A stretch of 36,911 nucleotides of DNA, taken from NCBI GenBank assembly GCA_902768605.1, contig CACXLY010000013.1, forward strand, positions 1 to 36,911. The letters run 5' to 3'. How positions within the stretch are numbered: the stretch's first letter is position 1; every line of letters starts with the position of its first letter. The translations under genes and the position numbers were made by a program. The notes beneath the pieces were generated by a model, which made no database searches, was not told the origin of the DNA, and was given only the letters and a program-made list of their open reading frames with translations. Below are positions 23,357 to 33,136 of the stretch, one piece after another. Source of the DNA: an uncultured Bacteroidales bacterium (lineage in GTDB: Bacteria; Bacteroidota; Bacteroidia; Bacteroidales; Bacteroidaceae).

Positions 23357-24760
23357 ATGAAAGCATTCATGGACAAAGACTTCCTGTTGCAGTCGCCGAC
23401 GGCACAGGCCCTCTATCACAATCACGCAGCCCGTCTGCCCATCATCGACTACCATTGTCACCTCAATCCAAAGGAGGTGGCTGAGGACCATCGCTTCTCA
23501 AGCATCACGGAACTATGGCTTGGAGGCGACCACTACAAATGGCGTGCGATGCGGAGCAACGGGGTCGAGGAGAAATACATTACTGGCGACGCGAGCGATT
23601 GGGAGAAATTCCAGAAGTGGGCTGAAACGATGCCCTACTGCATGCGAAACCCCCTGTACCACTGGACGCACCTTGAACTCCGCACAGCCTTCGGCATCAA
23701 CAAGCTGCTGAATGCTGCCACGGCCCGCGAGATATATGATGAATGCAACGAGAAACTGCAGTCGCCCGAGTTCTCGGCACGTGGCTTGATGCGCAGGTAC
23801 AACGTTGAGGTCGTCTGTACAACCGACGACCCAGCGGATACTTTGGAGCATCATATTGCCACTCGTCGCAGCGGTTTCGAGGTGAAGGTCCTGCCCACCT
23901 GGCGCCCCGACAAAGCAATGGCCATCGACAATCCCACGACATATCGGGCTTACATCGAGGCTCTGGGAGCTGCCGCAAAGCAGGACATCCGCTCCTATAC
24001 CGACCTGCTCGACGCCCTTCAAAAGCGTCACGATTTCTTCGCTTCAGTCGGTTGCCGCCTCTCCGACCATGGTGTCAACGAGTTTTATGCCGACGACTTT
24101 ACCGAGGCGGAGTTGAACAGCATCTTCCGCAAAGTGATGGACGGCAAGCAGCCTACTGTCGAGGAGGTCAACAAGTTCCGCTCCGCCCTCATGCTCGAAG
24201 GCGGTCGCATGGACGCGAAGGCTGGTTGGGCGCAGCAGTTCCACTATGGCCCGATGCGAAACAACAACTCGCGCATGTTCAAGCGACTCGGGCCGGATAC
24301 GGGTTACGACAGTATCGGCACTTGGAACACCAGCCAGAGCCTCGCCCGTTTCCTCGACAAGCTGGACAGCGAAGGCAACCTCGCCAAGACCATCCTCTAC
24401 CCTATCAACCCCTCGGACAACGAGATGATTGCCACCATGATAGGCAACTTCCAGGAAGGTCCCACGCCAGGCAAGATCCAATTCGGCAGCGGATGGTGGT
24501 TCAACGACCAACTCGACGGCATGGAGCGCCAGATGAACGCCCTCTCGCTGCTCGGTTTGCTGAGCCGTTTCGTAGGTATGCTGACCGACAGCCGCTCGTT
24601 CCTCTCCTACCCTCGCCACGAGTACTTCCGCCGCTGCCTCTGCAACCTCATCGGTCAGGACGTGGAAGACGGCAAGCTGCCCGCCGAGGAAATGCCGTTC
24701 ATCGCACAGATGGTGGAGGACATCAGCTACTATAACGCAAAGAGATATTTCGACTTCTGA
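23357..24760 (+). CDS. uxaC: glucuronate/galacturonate isomerase
   Basis: This 467-residue amidohydrolase-fold enzyme converts D-glucuronate to D-fructuronate and D-galacturonate to D-tagaturonate. Family landmarks are DYHCHLNPKEVAEDH near the N-terminus (metal ligands), LWLGGDHYKWRAMRSNG, TTDDPADTLEHH, LPTWRPDKA, the central DHGVNEFYAD and the C-terminal SYPRHEYFRRCLCNLIG. Length is normal. It is the last gene of the operon, although its reaction comes first in the pathway. Confidence 0.95.
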   Translation: MKAFMDKDFLLQSPTAQALYHNHAARLPIIDYHCHLNPKEVAEDHRFSSITELWLGGDHYKWRAMRSNGVEEKYITGDASDWEKFQKWAETMPYCMRNPLYHWTHLELRTAFGINKLLNAATAREIYDECNEKLQSPEFSARGLMRRYNVEVVCTTDDPADTLEHHIATRRSGFEVKVLPTWRPDKAMAIDNPTTYRAYIEALGAAAKQDIRSYTDLLDALQKRHDFFASVGCRLSDHGVNEFYADDFTEAELNSIFRKVMDGKQPTVEEVNKFRSALMLEGGRMDAKAGWAQQFHYGPMRNNNSRMFKRLGPDTGYDSIGTWNTSQSLARFLDKLDSEGNLAKTILYPINPSDNEMIATMIGNFQEGPTPGKIQFGSGWWFNDQLDGMERQMNALSLLGLLSRFVGMLTDSRSFLSYPRHEYFRRCLCNLIGQDVEDGKLPAEEMPFIAQMVEDISYYNAKRYFDF

Positions 24761-24827
24761 GCCGGGACGACACGTCGAAACACTCATCTCGCCGAGTTTC
24801 GTTACTCAACACGACACGTTAAAGAGT

Positions 24828-24896
24828 TTGCAAGTTCATGTAGTTGCAATTGAAAGTACATGAACTTGCAATTGCATATTCATGTACTTGCAAGCG
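24828..24896. repeat. dispersed CAATTG-centred repeat, copy 2
   Basis: TTTGCAAGTTCATGTAGTTGCAATTG, then AAAGTACATGAACTTGCAATTG, then CATATTCATGTACTTGCAAG. It shares its units with 11393-11440 and is partly palindromic overall (TTTGCAAG at one end, CTTGCAAG at the other). Confidence 0.75.
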
Positions 24897-24960
24897 ATCA
24901 GACGTGTTGCGTCGAGCATCGAGACATGTTGACTTGAGCGAATTGACGTGAAAGGTTGAG

Positions 24961-25008
24961 CAAGTTGGGCAGTCAAGTTAGCTTTTTTGACAGCTCAACT
25001 TGTTTTTT
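24961..25008 (+). terminator. strong intrinsic terminator
   Basis: CAAGTTGGGCAGTCAA pairs with TTGACAGCTCAACTTG (two mismatches), followed by TTTTTT. It lies about 200 nt after uxaC, so the operon transcript would carry a long repeat-bearing 3' end. Confidence 0.85.
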
Positions 25009-25019
25009 ATGCCTGTTCG

Positions 25020-25051
25020 TTTGGCAGATTAGAAAAGAAAGCGTACCTTTG
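25020..25051 (+). promoter_or_regulatory. promoter of the TlpA-like gene
   Basis: TTTG at 25020-25023, 20 bp, TACCTTTG at 25044-25051: a full match to the Bacteroidetes promoter. It starts 12 bp after the U-run of the terminator. The leader is about 69 nt. Confidence 0.8.
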
Positions 25052-25125
25052 CACAAACTATGGCCTATGAAGCTTCAGCTTGACGTTAGCCAACAATAAT
25101 CTATTAACTCAATAAACAACTCACT

Positions 25126-26226
25126 ATGAAAAGGAATTTCTTTATGGTTATGCTGGCCGCTATCTGCTTAGTGGCTTGCGCCGAGACAAAGACAGAGATT
25201 AAGGTGAAAGGCGACCTCGGAGACCCTCAGCCCACGTTCCTCTACAGTATGTTCGACGGCAAGACCTTCGACGAAGGACAGCTTGTCGACGGCGTTATCA
25301 CGTTCAATGTGGACACGGTAGAGCCCGTCGTTGCCGTGATAGGCCGTAGTGCCGACAGACGCAACCCGCTATGTACCGTCATCATAGACGGCAGTCCCAT
25401 CGAGGTAACAATCAAGGATGGCGAAGCTACCATCACAAAAGGCTCTGAGAGCAACATGGCACTCACTGATGCAATGGAGCGTGTGAAGATAGCAAGCAGT
25501 CCGATGGAGCAGCTCATGAAGGAGTATAGCGAGGCTCACGAAAAGTACAACGGCGCTATTCCACAGGATATGATGGATGGTTTCGACAAGCGCTACGAAG
25601 AGATATCTGAGGAAATCATCGCCACACAAAAGCAGATTATCATGGAGAACAAGGATAACATGGCTCCTCTTTACCTTCTGCGTACCGGTGGCGACTCGTA
25701 TGGAGTGGAATTCATCGAAAGCTTCCTGAAGGACTACAAGTATAAGGATTGCAAGGCACTTGAGCCTGTCGTAGCCTCAATCAGCGGCGAGAAGAACAAG
25801 CAGCCCGGCGCTGAAGTGGTTGATTTCGTAGGAAAAGACCTCAACGACAAAGAGTGCCACCTCACCGACTACGTGGGAAAAGGCAAGTATGTCCTCGTCG
25901 ACTTCTGGGCTTCATGGTGCGGTCCATGTCGCGCTGAAATGCCGAATGTGAAGGCGAACTACGAGAAGTACAAGGACAAAGGCTTCGAAGTGGTCGGCAT
26001 CTCCTTCGACAACGACAAGGCAGCATGGGAAAAGGGCGTCAAGGACCTTGGCATCACCTGGCCCCAAATCAGCGACCTGAAGGGTTGGGAGTGTGCAGCA
26101 AGCGACCTCTACAACATCAAAGGCATCCCCGCAACCATCTTCTACGGCCCCGACGGAAAGGTCATCAAGGCCAACCTTCGCGGCGAAGAACTCGGCAAGA
26201 CACTGGCTGAATACCTTGATAAGTAA
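25126..26226 (+). CDS. TlpA/ResA-like thioredoxin lipoprotein with N-terminal DUF4369-like domain
   Basis: This 366-residue envelope lipoprotein has a signal peptide ending in the lipobox LVAC (residue ~18), a beta-rich N-terminal domain with a DUF4369-like pattern (~20-120), a helical middle part, and a C-terminal thioredoxin fold with the redox motif W264-CGPC (Cys265 and Cys268) and the cis-proline in GIPATIF. Proteins of this layout reduce or shuffle disulfides of exported proteins; the partner is unknown. It has its own promoter. The gene overlaps or nearly abuts tldD, whose 5' end lies in the palindromic element that starts three bases after this stop. Confidence 0.87.
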   Translation: MKRNFFMVMLAAICLVACAETKTEIKVKGDLGDPQPTFLYSMFDGKTFDEGQLVDGVITFNVDTVEPVVAVIGRSADRRNPLCTVIIDGSPIEVTIKDGEATITKGSESNMALTDAMERVKIASSPMEQLMKEYSEAHEKYNGAIPQDMMDGFDKRYEEISEEIIATQKQIIMENKDNMAPLYLLRTGGDSYGVEFIESFLKDYKYKDCKALEPVVASISGEKNKQPGAEVVDFVGKDLNDKECHLTDYVGKGKYVLVDFWASWCGPCRAEMPNVKANYEKYKDKGFEVVGISFDNDKAAWEKGVKDLGITWPQISDLKGWECAASDLYNIKGIPATIFYGPDGKVIKANLRGEELGKTLAEYLDK

Positions 26227-27694
26227 AAAGACCCTCTCTAACTCCCCCTTAAAGGGGGAGGAAACAAAGCCCCAAGTCTCCCCTTTAAGGGGAGATTTAG
26301 TAGGGTCTGTCGTTGCTGCCGCCCTCTCCGGCGGTAGCGATTATGCCGATATCTTCATTGAAAACACGCGCATCAGCAGCATGGTGCTGCAGGACAGCGC
26401 GGTGAGTCAGGCCCAGCAAGTCTGCCTTTATGGCGCCGGTATACGTGCCGTCCAAGGCGCCGAGACGGGCTATGCCTACACGATGGACCTGAGTGAAGAG
26501 GCTTTGATGAAGGCAGCGAGGAGCCTCACCCCCGCAGTCTCCCCCGCCCCCTCCAAGGGAGGGAGGTTGCAAGACCCAGCGAAAGTCAACGGCGGAACAG
26601 CCTTGTCATGGCAGTTCACCCCTCCGTTGGAGGGGACGGGAGAGGCTATCCTGTCCCTTCCGCCTGCCCAAGTCCGCCAACTTCTCCTGCAAGTCGAGGA
26701 GAAAGCACACGCCCTGGATGCCTCCGTCATAAAGGTAAAGGCCTACGTTTCCCAGCGGATGCAGGAAGTGCAGTTCGCCTGCAGCGACGGCACAGCGTTT
26801 CACGACTTCCGCCCGCGCACGTCTCTCTCCGTGAGTATCGTGATGGAACGAGGCGGGCAGGCACAGATGGGCTATGCGACACGCATGATGCAGATGGGCG
26901 CGGAGTTCTTTACGGACGCACTCATAGAAGAGGTTGTCAGCGAAGCCATCCAGCGAACCGACTTCCTTTTCACGGCCTCGCAGATTGAGGGGGGCGAGAT
27001 GCCAGTCGTGATGGCCGCGGGAAGCAGCGGCATCCTGCTGCACGAAGCCATCGGGCATGCCTTTGAAGCCGACTTCATCCGCACAGGTGACAGCATCTTC
27101 ACAGGGCAGTTGGGCAAGCAGATATGCAACCCAAGCATCAGCATCGTCGATGATGGGACGCTCCCGAACGACGCCGGAATGCTTCGCTTCGACGATGAAG
27201 GCATCCCGGGACAAAGGACAGTTCTCGTGGAGAACGGCAGGCTGAACAGCTTTCTCTACGACCGCATCAGCGCCAAGCACTTTGGTGTCGAGCCGACGGG
27301 AAACGGCAGACGAGAGAGTTTCCGCTGCACGCCCATCCCACGCATGCGGTCAACCTACATGCTGCCGGGCGAGGCAAAGGAGGAAGACATCATCCGAAGC
27401 GTTAAGCGCGGCATTTATGCGCAGTCCTTCACCAACGGCCAGGTGCAGATTGGCGCAGGCGACTTCACCTTCTTCATGAAGACAGGCTACCTCATCGAGG
27501 GCGGCAAACTGACCCGACCTCTGCGCGACCTCAACATCATCGGCAACGGACCGGAGGCACTTCGGCGCATCAGCATGGTCGGCGACAATCTCCGCATCGA
27601 CCACAGCGCCAGCATGTGCGGCAAGGAAGGACAGAAGGTGGCGGTCAGCCAAGGCTTGCCTACGGTATTGATCGACAAGCTAATCGTGGGATAG
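26216..27694 (+). CDS. tldD: TldD metalloprotease subunit, start codon apparently replaced by a palindromic element
   Basis: TldD with TldE forms a zinc protease that degrades unfolded peptides and matures modified peptides such as microcin B17 or CcdA. The HExxxH motif HEAIGH lies at about residues 276-281, with the later CTPIPRMRSTYMLPGE and VLIDKLIVG typical of the family. The conserved N-terminus (AAALSGGSDYADIFIENTR) is in frame from about 26318, but no ATG or GTG start precedes it in this frame between the tlpA stop and residue ~56; the next ATG (26381) would delete a conserved strand. The nearest candidate is TTG at 26216, overlapping the end of the TlpA-like gene, reading through a full element (26229-26308). 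A second full element lies in frame at 26536-26647 (SPAPSKGG and TPPLEGTGEA). The true start, and whether the protein is made, are uncertain. Confidence 0.8.
   Translation: MISKKTLSNSPLKGEETKPQVSPLRGDLVGSVVAAALSGGSDYADIFIENTRISSMVLQDSAVSQAQQVCLYGAGIRAVQGAETGYAYTMDLSEEALMKAARSLTPAVSPAPSKGGRLQDPAKVNGGTALSWQFTPPLEGTGEAILSLPPAQVRQLLLQVEEKAHALDASVIKVKAYVSQRMQEVQFACSDGTAFHDFRPRTSLSVSIVMERGGQAQMGYATRMMQMGAEFFTDALIEEVVSEAIQRTDFLFTASQIEGGEMPVVMAAGSSGILLHEAIGHAFEADFIRTGDSIFTGQLGKQICNPSISIVDDGTLPNDAGMLRFDDEGIPGQRTVLVENGRLNSFLYDRISAKHFGVEPTGNGRRESFRCTPIPRMRSTYMLPGEAKEEDIIRSVKRGIYAQSFTNGQVQIGAGDFTFFMKTGYLIEGGKLTRPLRDLNIIGNGPEALRRISMVGDNLRIDHSASMCGKEGQKVAVSQGLPTVLIDKLIVG
26229..26308. repeat. full palindromic element at the tlpA-tldD junction
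   Basis: It is 80 bp. The outer ends are AGACCCTCTCTAA and TTTAGTAGGGTCT; the two inner hairpins are CTCCCCCTTAAAGGGGGAG (perfect) and TCTCCCCTTTAAGGGGAGA (perfect). The reverse complement of the element at 35014-35083 has the same order of parts. Confidence 0.9.
26536..26647. repeat. full palindromic element inside tldD
   Basis: It is 112 bp. AGTCTCCCCCGCCCCCTCC at the left matches the reverse complement of GGAGGGGACGGGAGAGGCT at the right (about 17 of 19). The inner hairpins are CCCTCC aa GGGAGGG and CCCCTCC gtt GGAGGGG. Confidence 0.8.
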
Positions 27695-27699
27695 AAGCA

Positions 27700-27778
27700 A
27701 TTCATAATTCACAATTCATAATTCATAATTTGCTACCGCCCCTAATGGTCAATGTTCAATGGTCAATGGTCAATCAAT
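27700..27778. repeat. A+T-rich tandem spacers between tldD and tldE
   Basis: An AATTCATAATTCACAATTCAT array (27700-27730) is followed by CAATGGTCAATGGTCAATCAAT (27750-27778). The second array runs into the first codons of tldE. Confidence 0.8.
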
Positions 27779-29075
27779 AATATATCACGCCGAGGAGGAA
27801 ATCTTGAAACTTCCTGCGAAGCTCGACTACAAGCTTGTCTTGCTGGAGAACCACGAGGACAACATCATCCTCCGCGACAGTAAGGTGGAGAAGATGCTGC
27901 GAGCCACGTCGCTTTCGCTCGCCATCAACCTCTATCTCGACGGTCGCGACGGCTTCTTCTACACGAATGACTTGCGGCCGGAAAGCGTCAGCACGTTCAT
28001 CAGGGAAGCCTTCGAGACCACACGACTGCTGGAGCCCGACGAGACGCGGACGCTTGCCGACCCCGACCGCTACTACAAAGGCGGCGGCCCAGACCTGCAG
28101 AACTTCGACGCTTCGCTCTCTGAAATCGCTCCCAAGGAAAAGATAAAGTTGCTGCAGGAAACGGCGTCGGAGGTGGAGGGGACAGACAAACGCATCATCA
28201 GCATGCAGACGCGCTATGCCGATCGCCAGCATCAAGCGCATTACCTCATCAGCAACGGCTTCGACGGACACGAGCAAAGCAGCTACTGCACGCTGACGAG
28301 CATCATCTCCGTGGAAGGCGAAGGCGGCCAGCACCCCATGGATGGCTGGGGCGAATCGCGCCTCTTCTTCCATCAGATGCCACGCCGGGGTGTCGCTCCC
28401 ACCGCATTAAAACGCACGCTTCAAAAGATAGGACAAAAGCCTGCACTCAGCGGCCGATACCGCATGATACTGGAGTCGCCATGTGCCGGAAACTTCCTGC
28501 AGCCCCTCCTCGCCGCGATGAACGGGCAGGCTTTGCAGCAAAGGACGTCGTTCCTCGCAGGCAAACTCGGCCAGCAGGTCGTGTCGCCCATCGTCAACAT
28601 CCTCGACGACCCGCTCATCCCAGGCACTCGCGGCGCCTCTCTATTCGATTATGACGGCGTGGCAACACAGCGGAGAGAACTCTTTGCGGAAGGTCGTCTG
28701 ATGACTTATTTCATTGACACACCGATGAGTAAGAAGCTTGGCATGGCGCCCACGACACAAGGCACACACCATCTCATCATGGAGCAAGGGGCAAAGAGCA
28801 AGGAGGAATTGATGGCCGACTCGAGCCGCGCCATCCTCGTTACCGACTTCAACGGCGGCAACTGCGACCCTGTGACGGGCAACTTCTCATACGGCATCGA
28901 GGGCTTCCTCATCGAAAACGGCATCATCACTCAGCCCGCCAGCGGCATGAACATTACGGGAAACATGCTCGATGTATGGCAAAGACTGAGCCAGACATGC
29001 AACGATGCCGACCCCTGGGAGACGGAACTCATCCCTACCCTCGCTTTCGAGGACGTCGCTTTCAGCGGTTGCTGA
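27759..29075 (+). CDS. tldE: TldE/PmbA protease subunit
   Basis: This 438-residue partner of TldD lacks the metal-binding HExxxH, as expected for TldE, and has family motifs such as RDSKVEKMLRAT, the INLYLDGRDGFFYT strand, SPIVNILDDPLIPGTRG, FDYDGV and the C-terminal GCDPVTGNFSYGIEGFLIENG-like stretch (here GGNCDPVTGNFSYG). The first codons (MVNGQS) are encoded by the CAATGGTCAATGG spacer array, so the original N-terminus has probably been overwritten; conserved sequence starts about ten residues later. It is 65 bp downstream of tldD and co-directional. Its 3' end converges on cytidine deaminase with a 16-bp gap and no visible terminator. Confidence 0.88.
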   Translation: MVNGQSIIYHAEEEILKLPAKLDYKLVLLENHEDNIILRDSKVEKMLRATSLSLAINLYLDGRDGFFYTNDLRPESVSTFIREAFETTRLLEPDETRTLADPDRYYKGGGPDLQNFDASLSEIAPKEKIKLLQETASEVEGTDKRIISMQTRYADRQHQAHYLISNGFDGHEQSSYCTLTSIISVEGEGGQHPMDGWGESRLFFHQMPRRGVAPTALKRTLQKIGQKPALSGRYRMILESPCAGNFLQPLLAAMNGQALQQRTSFLAGKLGQQVVSPIVNILDDPLIPGTRGASLFDYDGVATQRRELFAEGRLMTYFIDTPMSKKLGMAPTTQGTHHLIMEQGAKSKEELMADSSRAILVTDFNGGNCDPVTGNFSYGIEGFLIENGIITQPASGMNITGNMLDVWQRLSQTCNDADPWETELIPTLAFEDVAFSGC

Positions 29076-29091
29076 AGGCGTGAGACAAGGG

Positions 29092-29571
29092 TCAACGCAT
29101 ATCTTCGTCAACAAAACAGAGTGGCAGCAAAGGCTTGATGCCTTCGCTCACAAGGACACCTTCCGTGCCGTAAAGCAGGATGCGGATGGGCACGCCGTAT
29201 CGTTCCTCCACGCCCGAAATGACCTGGCGGCAGGCACCACAAGGCGAAATGGGACGCGCCATGAACTGTCTGCCCTTCCGAGCCGCGACGGCAAGAGCCA
29301 CGACGGGTTGGTCGGGATGCTGAGCCCCAGCAGCGAAGAGGGCTGTCCGCTCGGCACAAAGCCCAGAGGGATAGGCCGCATTCTCCTGGTTGGCACCTGT
29401 CACGATGGTTCCGTCCTGCAGACGAGCCGCCGCACCTACAAGGAACTTGCTGTAGGGAGCATAACTGCCATTCGTCGCCATCATGGCTGCTTCGACCAGT
29501 TCACGTTCTTCTTCACTCAGTTCAGCCAGTTCATAGATGCGAACGACTGTCTCTATCTTGTACTCTTTCAT
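29092..29571 (-). CDS. cdd: cytidine deaminase
   Basis: This 159-residue enzyme deaminates cytidine and deoxycytidine to uridine forms in pyrimidine salvage. The zinc site is complete: CAE in GLCAERTALF and PCGAC in ISPCGACRQV. The NGSYAPYSKFLVGAA motif is typical of the homotetrameric short form. The start was set at the ATG at 29571 (MKEYKIETV); the frame is open to 29619 but only through the spacer array GTACGTTGAACATT. It is transcribed towards tldE. Confidence 0.93.
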   Translation of the reverse strand: MKEYKIETVVRIYELAELSEEERELVEAAMMATNGSYAPYSKFLVGAAARLQDGTIVTGANQENAAYPSGLCAERTALFAAGAQHPDQPVVALAVAARKGRQFMARPISPCGACRQVISGVEERYGVPIRILLYGTEGVLVSEGIKPLLPLCFVDEDMR

Positions 29572-29575
29572 GCCA

Positions 29576-29676
29576 AAATCATTGTACGTTGAACATTGTA
29601 CGTTGAACTTTTTCGTCAAATACTGCGCAAATGTACAAAATAAATATGAATTATGAATTATGAATTATGAATTATT
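29576..29676. repeat. divergent promoter spacer with ACGTTGAACATT and TGAATTA arrays
   Basis: Two copies of TGTACGTTGAAC lie near 29583-29609, a minus-strand -7 box TACATTTG at 29628-29635 lies upstream of cdd, and about four TGAATTA heptamers occupy 29648-29675, ending just before the plus-strand -7 box. Confidence 0.65.
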
Positions 29677-29679
29677 TTG

Positions 29680-29687
29680 TACCTTTG
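29680..29687 (+). promoter_or_regulatory. -7 box of the GH73/LysM gene
   Basis: TACCTTTG. The -33 position is taken by the heptamer array, as at asd. The predicted start of transcription is only about five bases before the ATG at 29698. Confidence 0.6.
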
Positions 29688-29697
29688 CGCCCGTATT

Positions 29698-30615
29698 ATG
29701 CAAAAACACATTCTCACTTTCCTTCTTTTGTGCGTTTGTCTCTTCACGAGGGGGCAAAGAACGAATCAGGCTTTCTGGTCGTATATCGACAAATATAAGG
29801 ACTGGGCCGTCGAGCAGATGCACCAGTATAACATCCCTGCGAGCATCACTTTGGCACAAGGTCTCCTGGAGAGCAACGCTGGAAGAAGCAGGTTGGCAAC
29901 CCAAGCGAACAATCACTTCGGCATCAAGGTGGGCGGCTCATGGACGGGCCCCTACATCGTGCAAAGCGACGACAGGCCCGACGACCGCTTTCGCAAGTAC
30001 AAGAGCGCAAGGGACAGCTACATCGACCACTCAAAGTTCCTGCAAGGCAAGCGCTATCAAGGGCTCTACAAACTCGGCAGAACAGACTACAAAGGATGGG
30101 CTAGAGGACTGAAGGCGGCAGGTTACGCCACCAGTCCCACCTATGCGGACGCCCTGATTCGGGTCATCGAGATGTACAACCTGCATCAGTTCGACACCGG
30201 CAAGTACCGCTCAGCAAAGACCTCGACAAGTGCCGCCCAGACAAAGACGGTGGATGAATTCTGGCAGCGTCACGTCATCTACAAGAACAACAAGAACTAC
30301 TTCATCATCGTCGAGATAGGCGACGACATGGCCACCATCAGCAAGAAGACGGGCCTGAGCCTGCACAAACTATACAAGTACAACGACCTGCCACGCGACT
30401 ATGCCCCGACGGAAGGCGACCTCATCTACTTCGCAAAGAAGCGCAAGTGCGCATCCAAGGAGTTCAAGAAAACGCCAATCCACATCGTGGAGCCCAATCA
30501 AAGCCTCTTCGACATCGCCCAGCTCTACGGCATCAGGCTGGATGCACTCTGCAAACTCAACAAGTGGGACGAGCCTCATGCAGTCGAGGTCGGAGAGATA
30601 CTTAGGATAAGGTAA
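29698..30615 (+). CDS. secreted peptidoglycan hydrolase, GH73 glucosaminidase with two LysM domains
   Basis: The protein has about 305 residues. A signal peptide (MQKHILTFLLLCVCLFTRG, cut before Q) leads to a GH73 N-acetylglucosaminidase domain (~25-170): PASITLAQGLLESNAGRSRL holds the catalytic Glu, followed by NNHFGIK. Two LysM modules follow (~205-255 and ~262-305; IHIVEPNQSLFDIAQLYG). It cuts glycan strands of the cell wall, probably in growth or separation. The ATG at 29698 was chosen over an in-frame TTG at 29677 because the latter would translate the promoter box. With that start the mRNA is nearly leaderless. Confidence 0.9.
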   Translation: MQKHILTFLLLCVCLFTRGQRTNQAFWSYIDKYKDWAVEQMHQYNIPASITLAQGLLESNAGRSRLATQANNHFGIKVGGSWTGPYIVQSDDRPDDRFRKYKSARDSYIDHSKFLQGKRYQGLYKLGRTDYKGWARGLKAAGYATSPTYADALIRVIEMYNLHQFDTGKYRSAKTSTSAAQTKTVDEFWQRHVIYKNNKNYFIIVEIGDDMATISKKTGLSLHKLYKYNDLPRDYAPTEGDLIYFAKKRKCASKEFKKTPIHIVEPNQSLFDIAQLYGIRLDALCKLNKWDEPHAVEVGEILRIR

Positions 30616-32368
<1,753 letters not shown>

Positions 32369-32379
32369 CAAAGCGTCGA

Positions 32380-32396
32380 TTGGCACGTTTCTTGTA
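32380..32396 (+). promoter_or_regulatory. possible sigma-54-type promoter of grpE-dnaJ
   Basis: TTGGCACGTTTCTTGTA matches YTGGCACGrNNNTTGCW at all -24 positions, with correct spacing (GG to G of TTG, 12 bases). The -12 element reads TTGT rather than TTGC. It lies between the ABC-F stop (32368) and the grpE start (32432), giving a leader of about 25 nt. No TAnnTTTG box is present in this gap. Confidence 0.5.
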
Positions 32397-32431
32397 TGCA
32401 TTAAAGCAGAACATCAAACCATATTATAATA

Positions 32432-32998
32432 ATGAAAGAGGAAAAGAAAGAAGAAGAATTGAAGGAAACACAGCAGGAGACGGTCGAGGAGACTGCCTCT
32501 GAGACCGAACAGGACGTTCAGGAGGAAGAGAAGGAACCTACCGTAGAGGAACAGCTCGAGGCAGCTAATGCTGAGATTGCAAGCCTCAAGGACCAACTGC
32601 TGCGAAAGATAGCTGAGTTCGACAACTACCGCAAGCGTACCATCAAAGAGAAGACTGACCTCATCCTCAATGGTGGTGAGAAAACCATCATTACCATACT
32701 GCCTGTCATCGACGATATGGAACGTGCTCTCAAGAACATGAAGAGTGCCGACGACGTTAATGCAGTGCTTGAAGGCGTCGAGCTAATCTATAAGAAGTTC
32801 ATGGATATACTTGGCAAGCAAGGCGTCAGTGTGATTGAGACGAAAGAGGCTGACTTCGATGTTGACCTGCATGAAGCTGTGGCGCAGCTGCCTGCCCCCA
32901 CTCCCGAGTTGAAAGGCAAGGTGATGGATTGCACACTGACTGGCTACAAGCTCAACGAGAAGGTCATCCGTCATGCACAAGTTGTGGTGGGGGTTTAA
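32432..32998 (+). CDS. grpE: GrpE nucleotide exchange factor
   Basis: This 188-residue cochaperone releases ADP from DnaK. An acidic, Glu-rich N-terminus (~1-45) is followed by the long coiled coil (EQLEAANAEIASLKDQLLRK), the four-helix part with FDNYRKRTIKE, and the C-terminal beta domain ending CTLTGYKLNEKVIRHAQVVV. Length and layout are normal. dnaJ follows after 138 bp that carry AATTATGAATTAAT arrays. DnaK is not in the window. Confidence 0.95.
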   Translation: MKEEKKEEELKETQQETVEETASETEQDVQEEEKEPTVEEQLEAANAEIASLKDQLLRKIAEFDNYRKRTIKEKTDLILNGGEKTIITILPVIDDMERALKNMKSADDVNAVLEGVELIYKKFMDILGKQGVSVIETKEADFDVDLHEAVAQLPAPTPELKGKVMDCTLTGYKLNEKVIRHAQVVVGV

Positions 32999-33136
32999 GT
33001 TAATGCATAATTCACAATTCATGATTCACTTTATCAATTCATAATTCTCAATTCATAATTCATAATTCTCTCCTTCACATGACTTAGGGCGTAGTCTGAT
33101 TTTGAATTATGAATTAATAATTATGAATTAAAAACT
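32999..33136. repeat. AATTCATAATTC spacer arrays between grpE and dnaJ
   Basis: About five copies of TTCATAATTC with variants on one side and GAATTATGAATTAATAATTATGAATTAA (split 33104-33130) on the other make a loose inverted arrangement. Confidence 0.7.

Larger units (their letters stand above)
24761..25125. other. gene-free spacer with CAATTG repeat, late terminator and TlpA promoter
   Basis: In 365 bp I see no gene. It holds a dispersed repeat (24828-24896), GACACG/ACGTGTTG phrases like those at 11460-11540 and 30616-30700, a terminator (24961-25008) and a promoter (25020-25051). Confidence 0.7.

Noticed and set aside
29677..29697. TTG start of the GH73 protein upstream of the ATG
   Set aside because: It overlaps the -7 promoter box, so it would not be in the mRNA.
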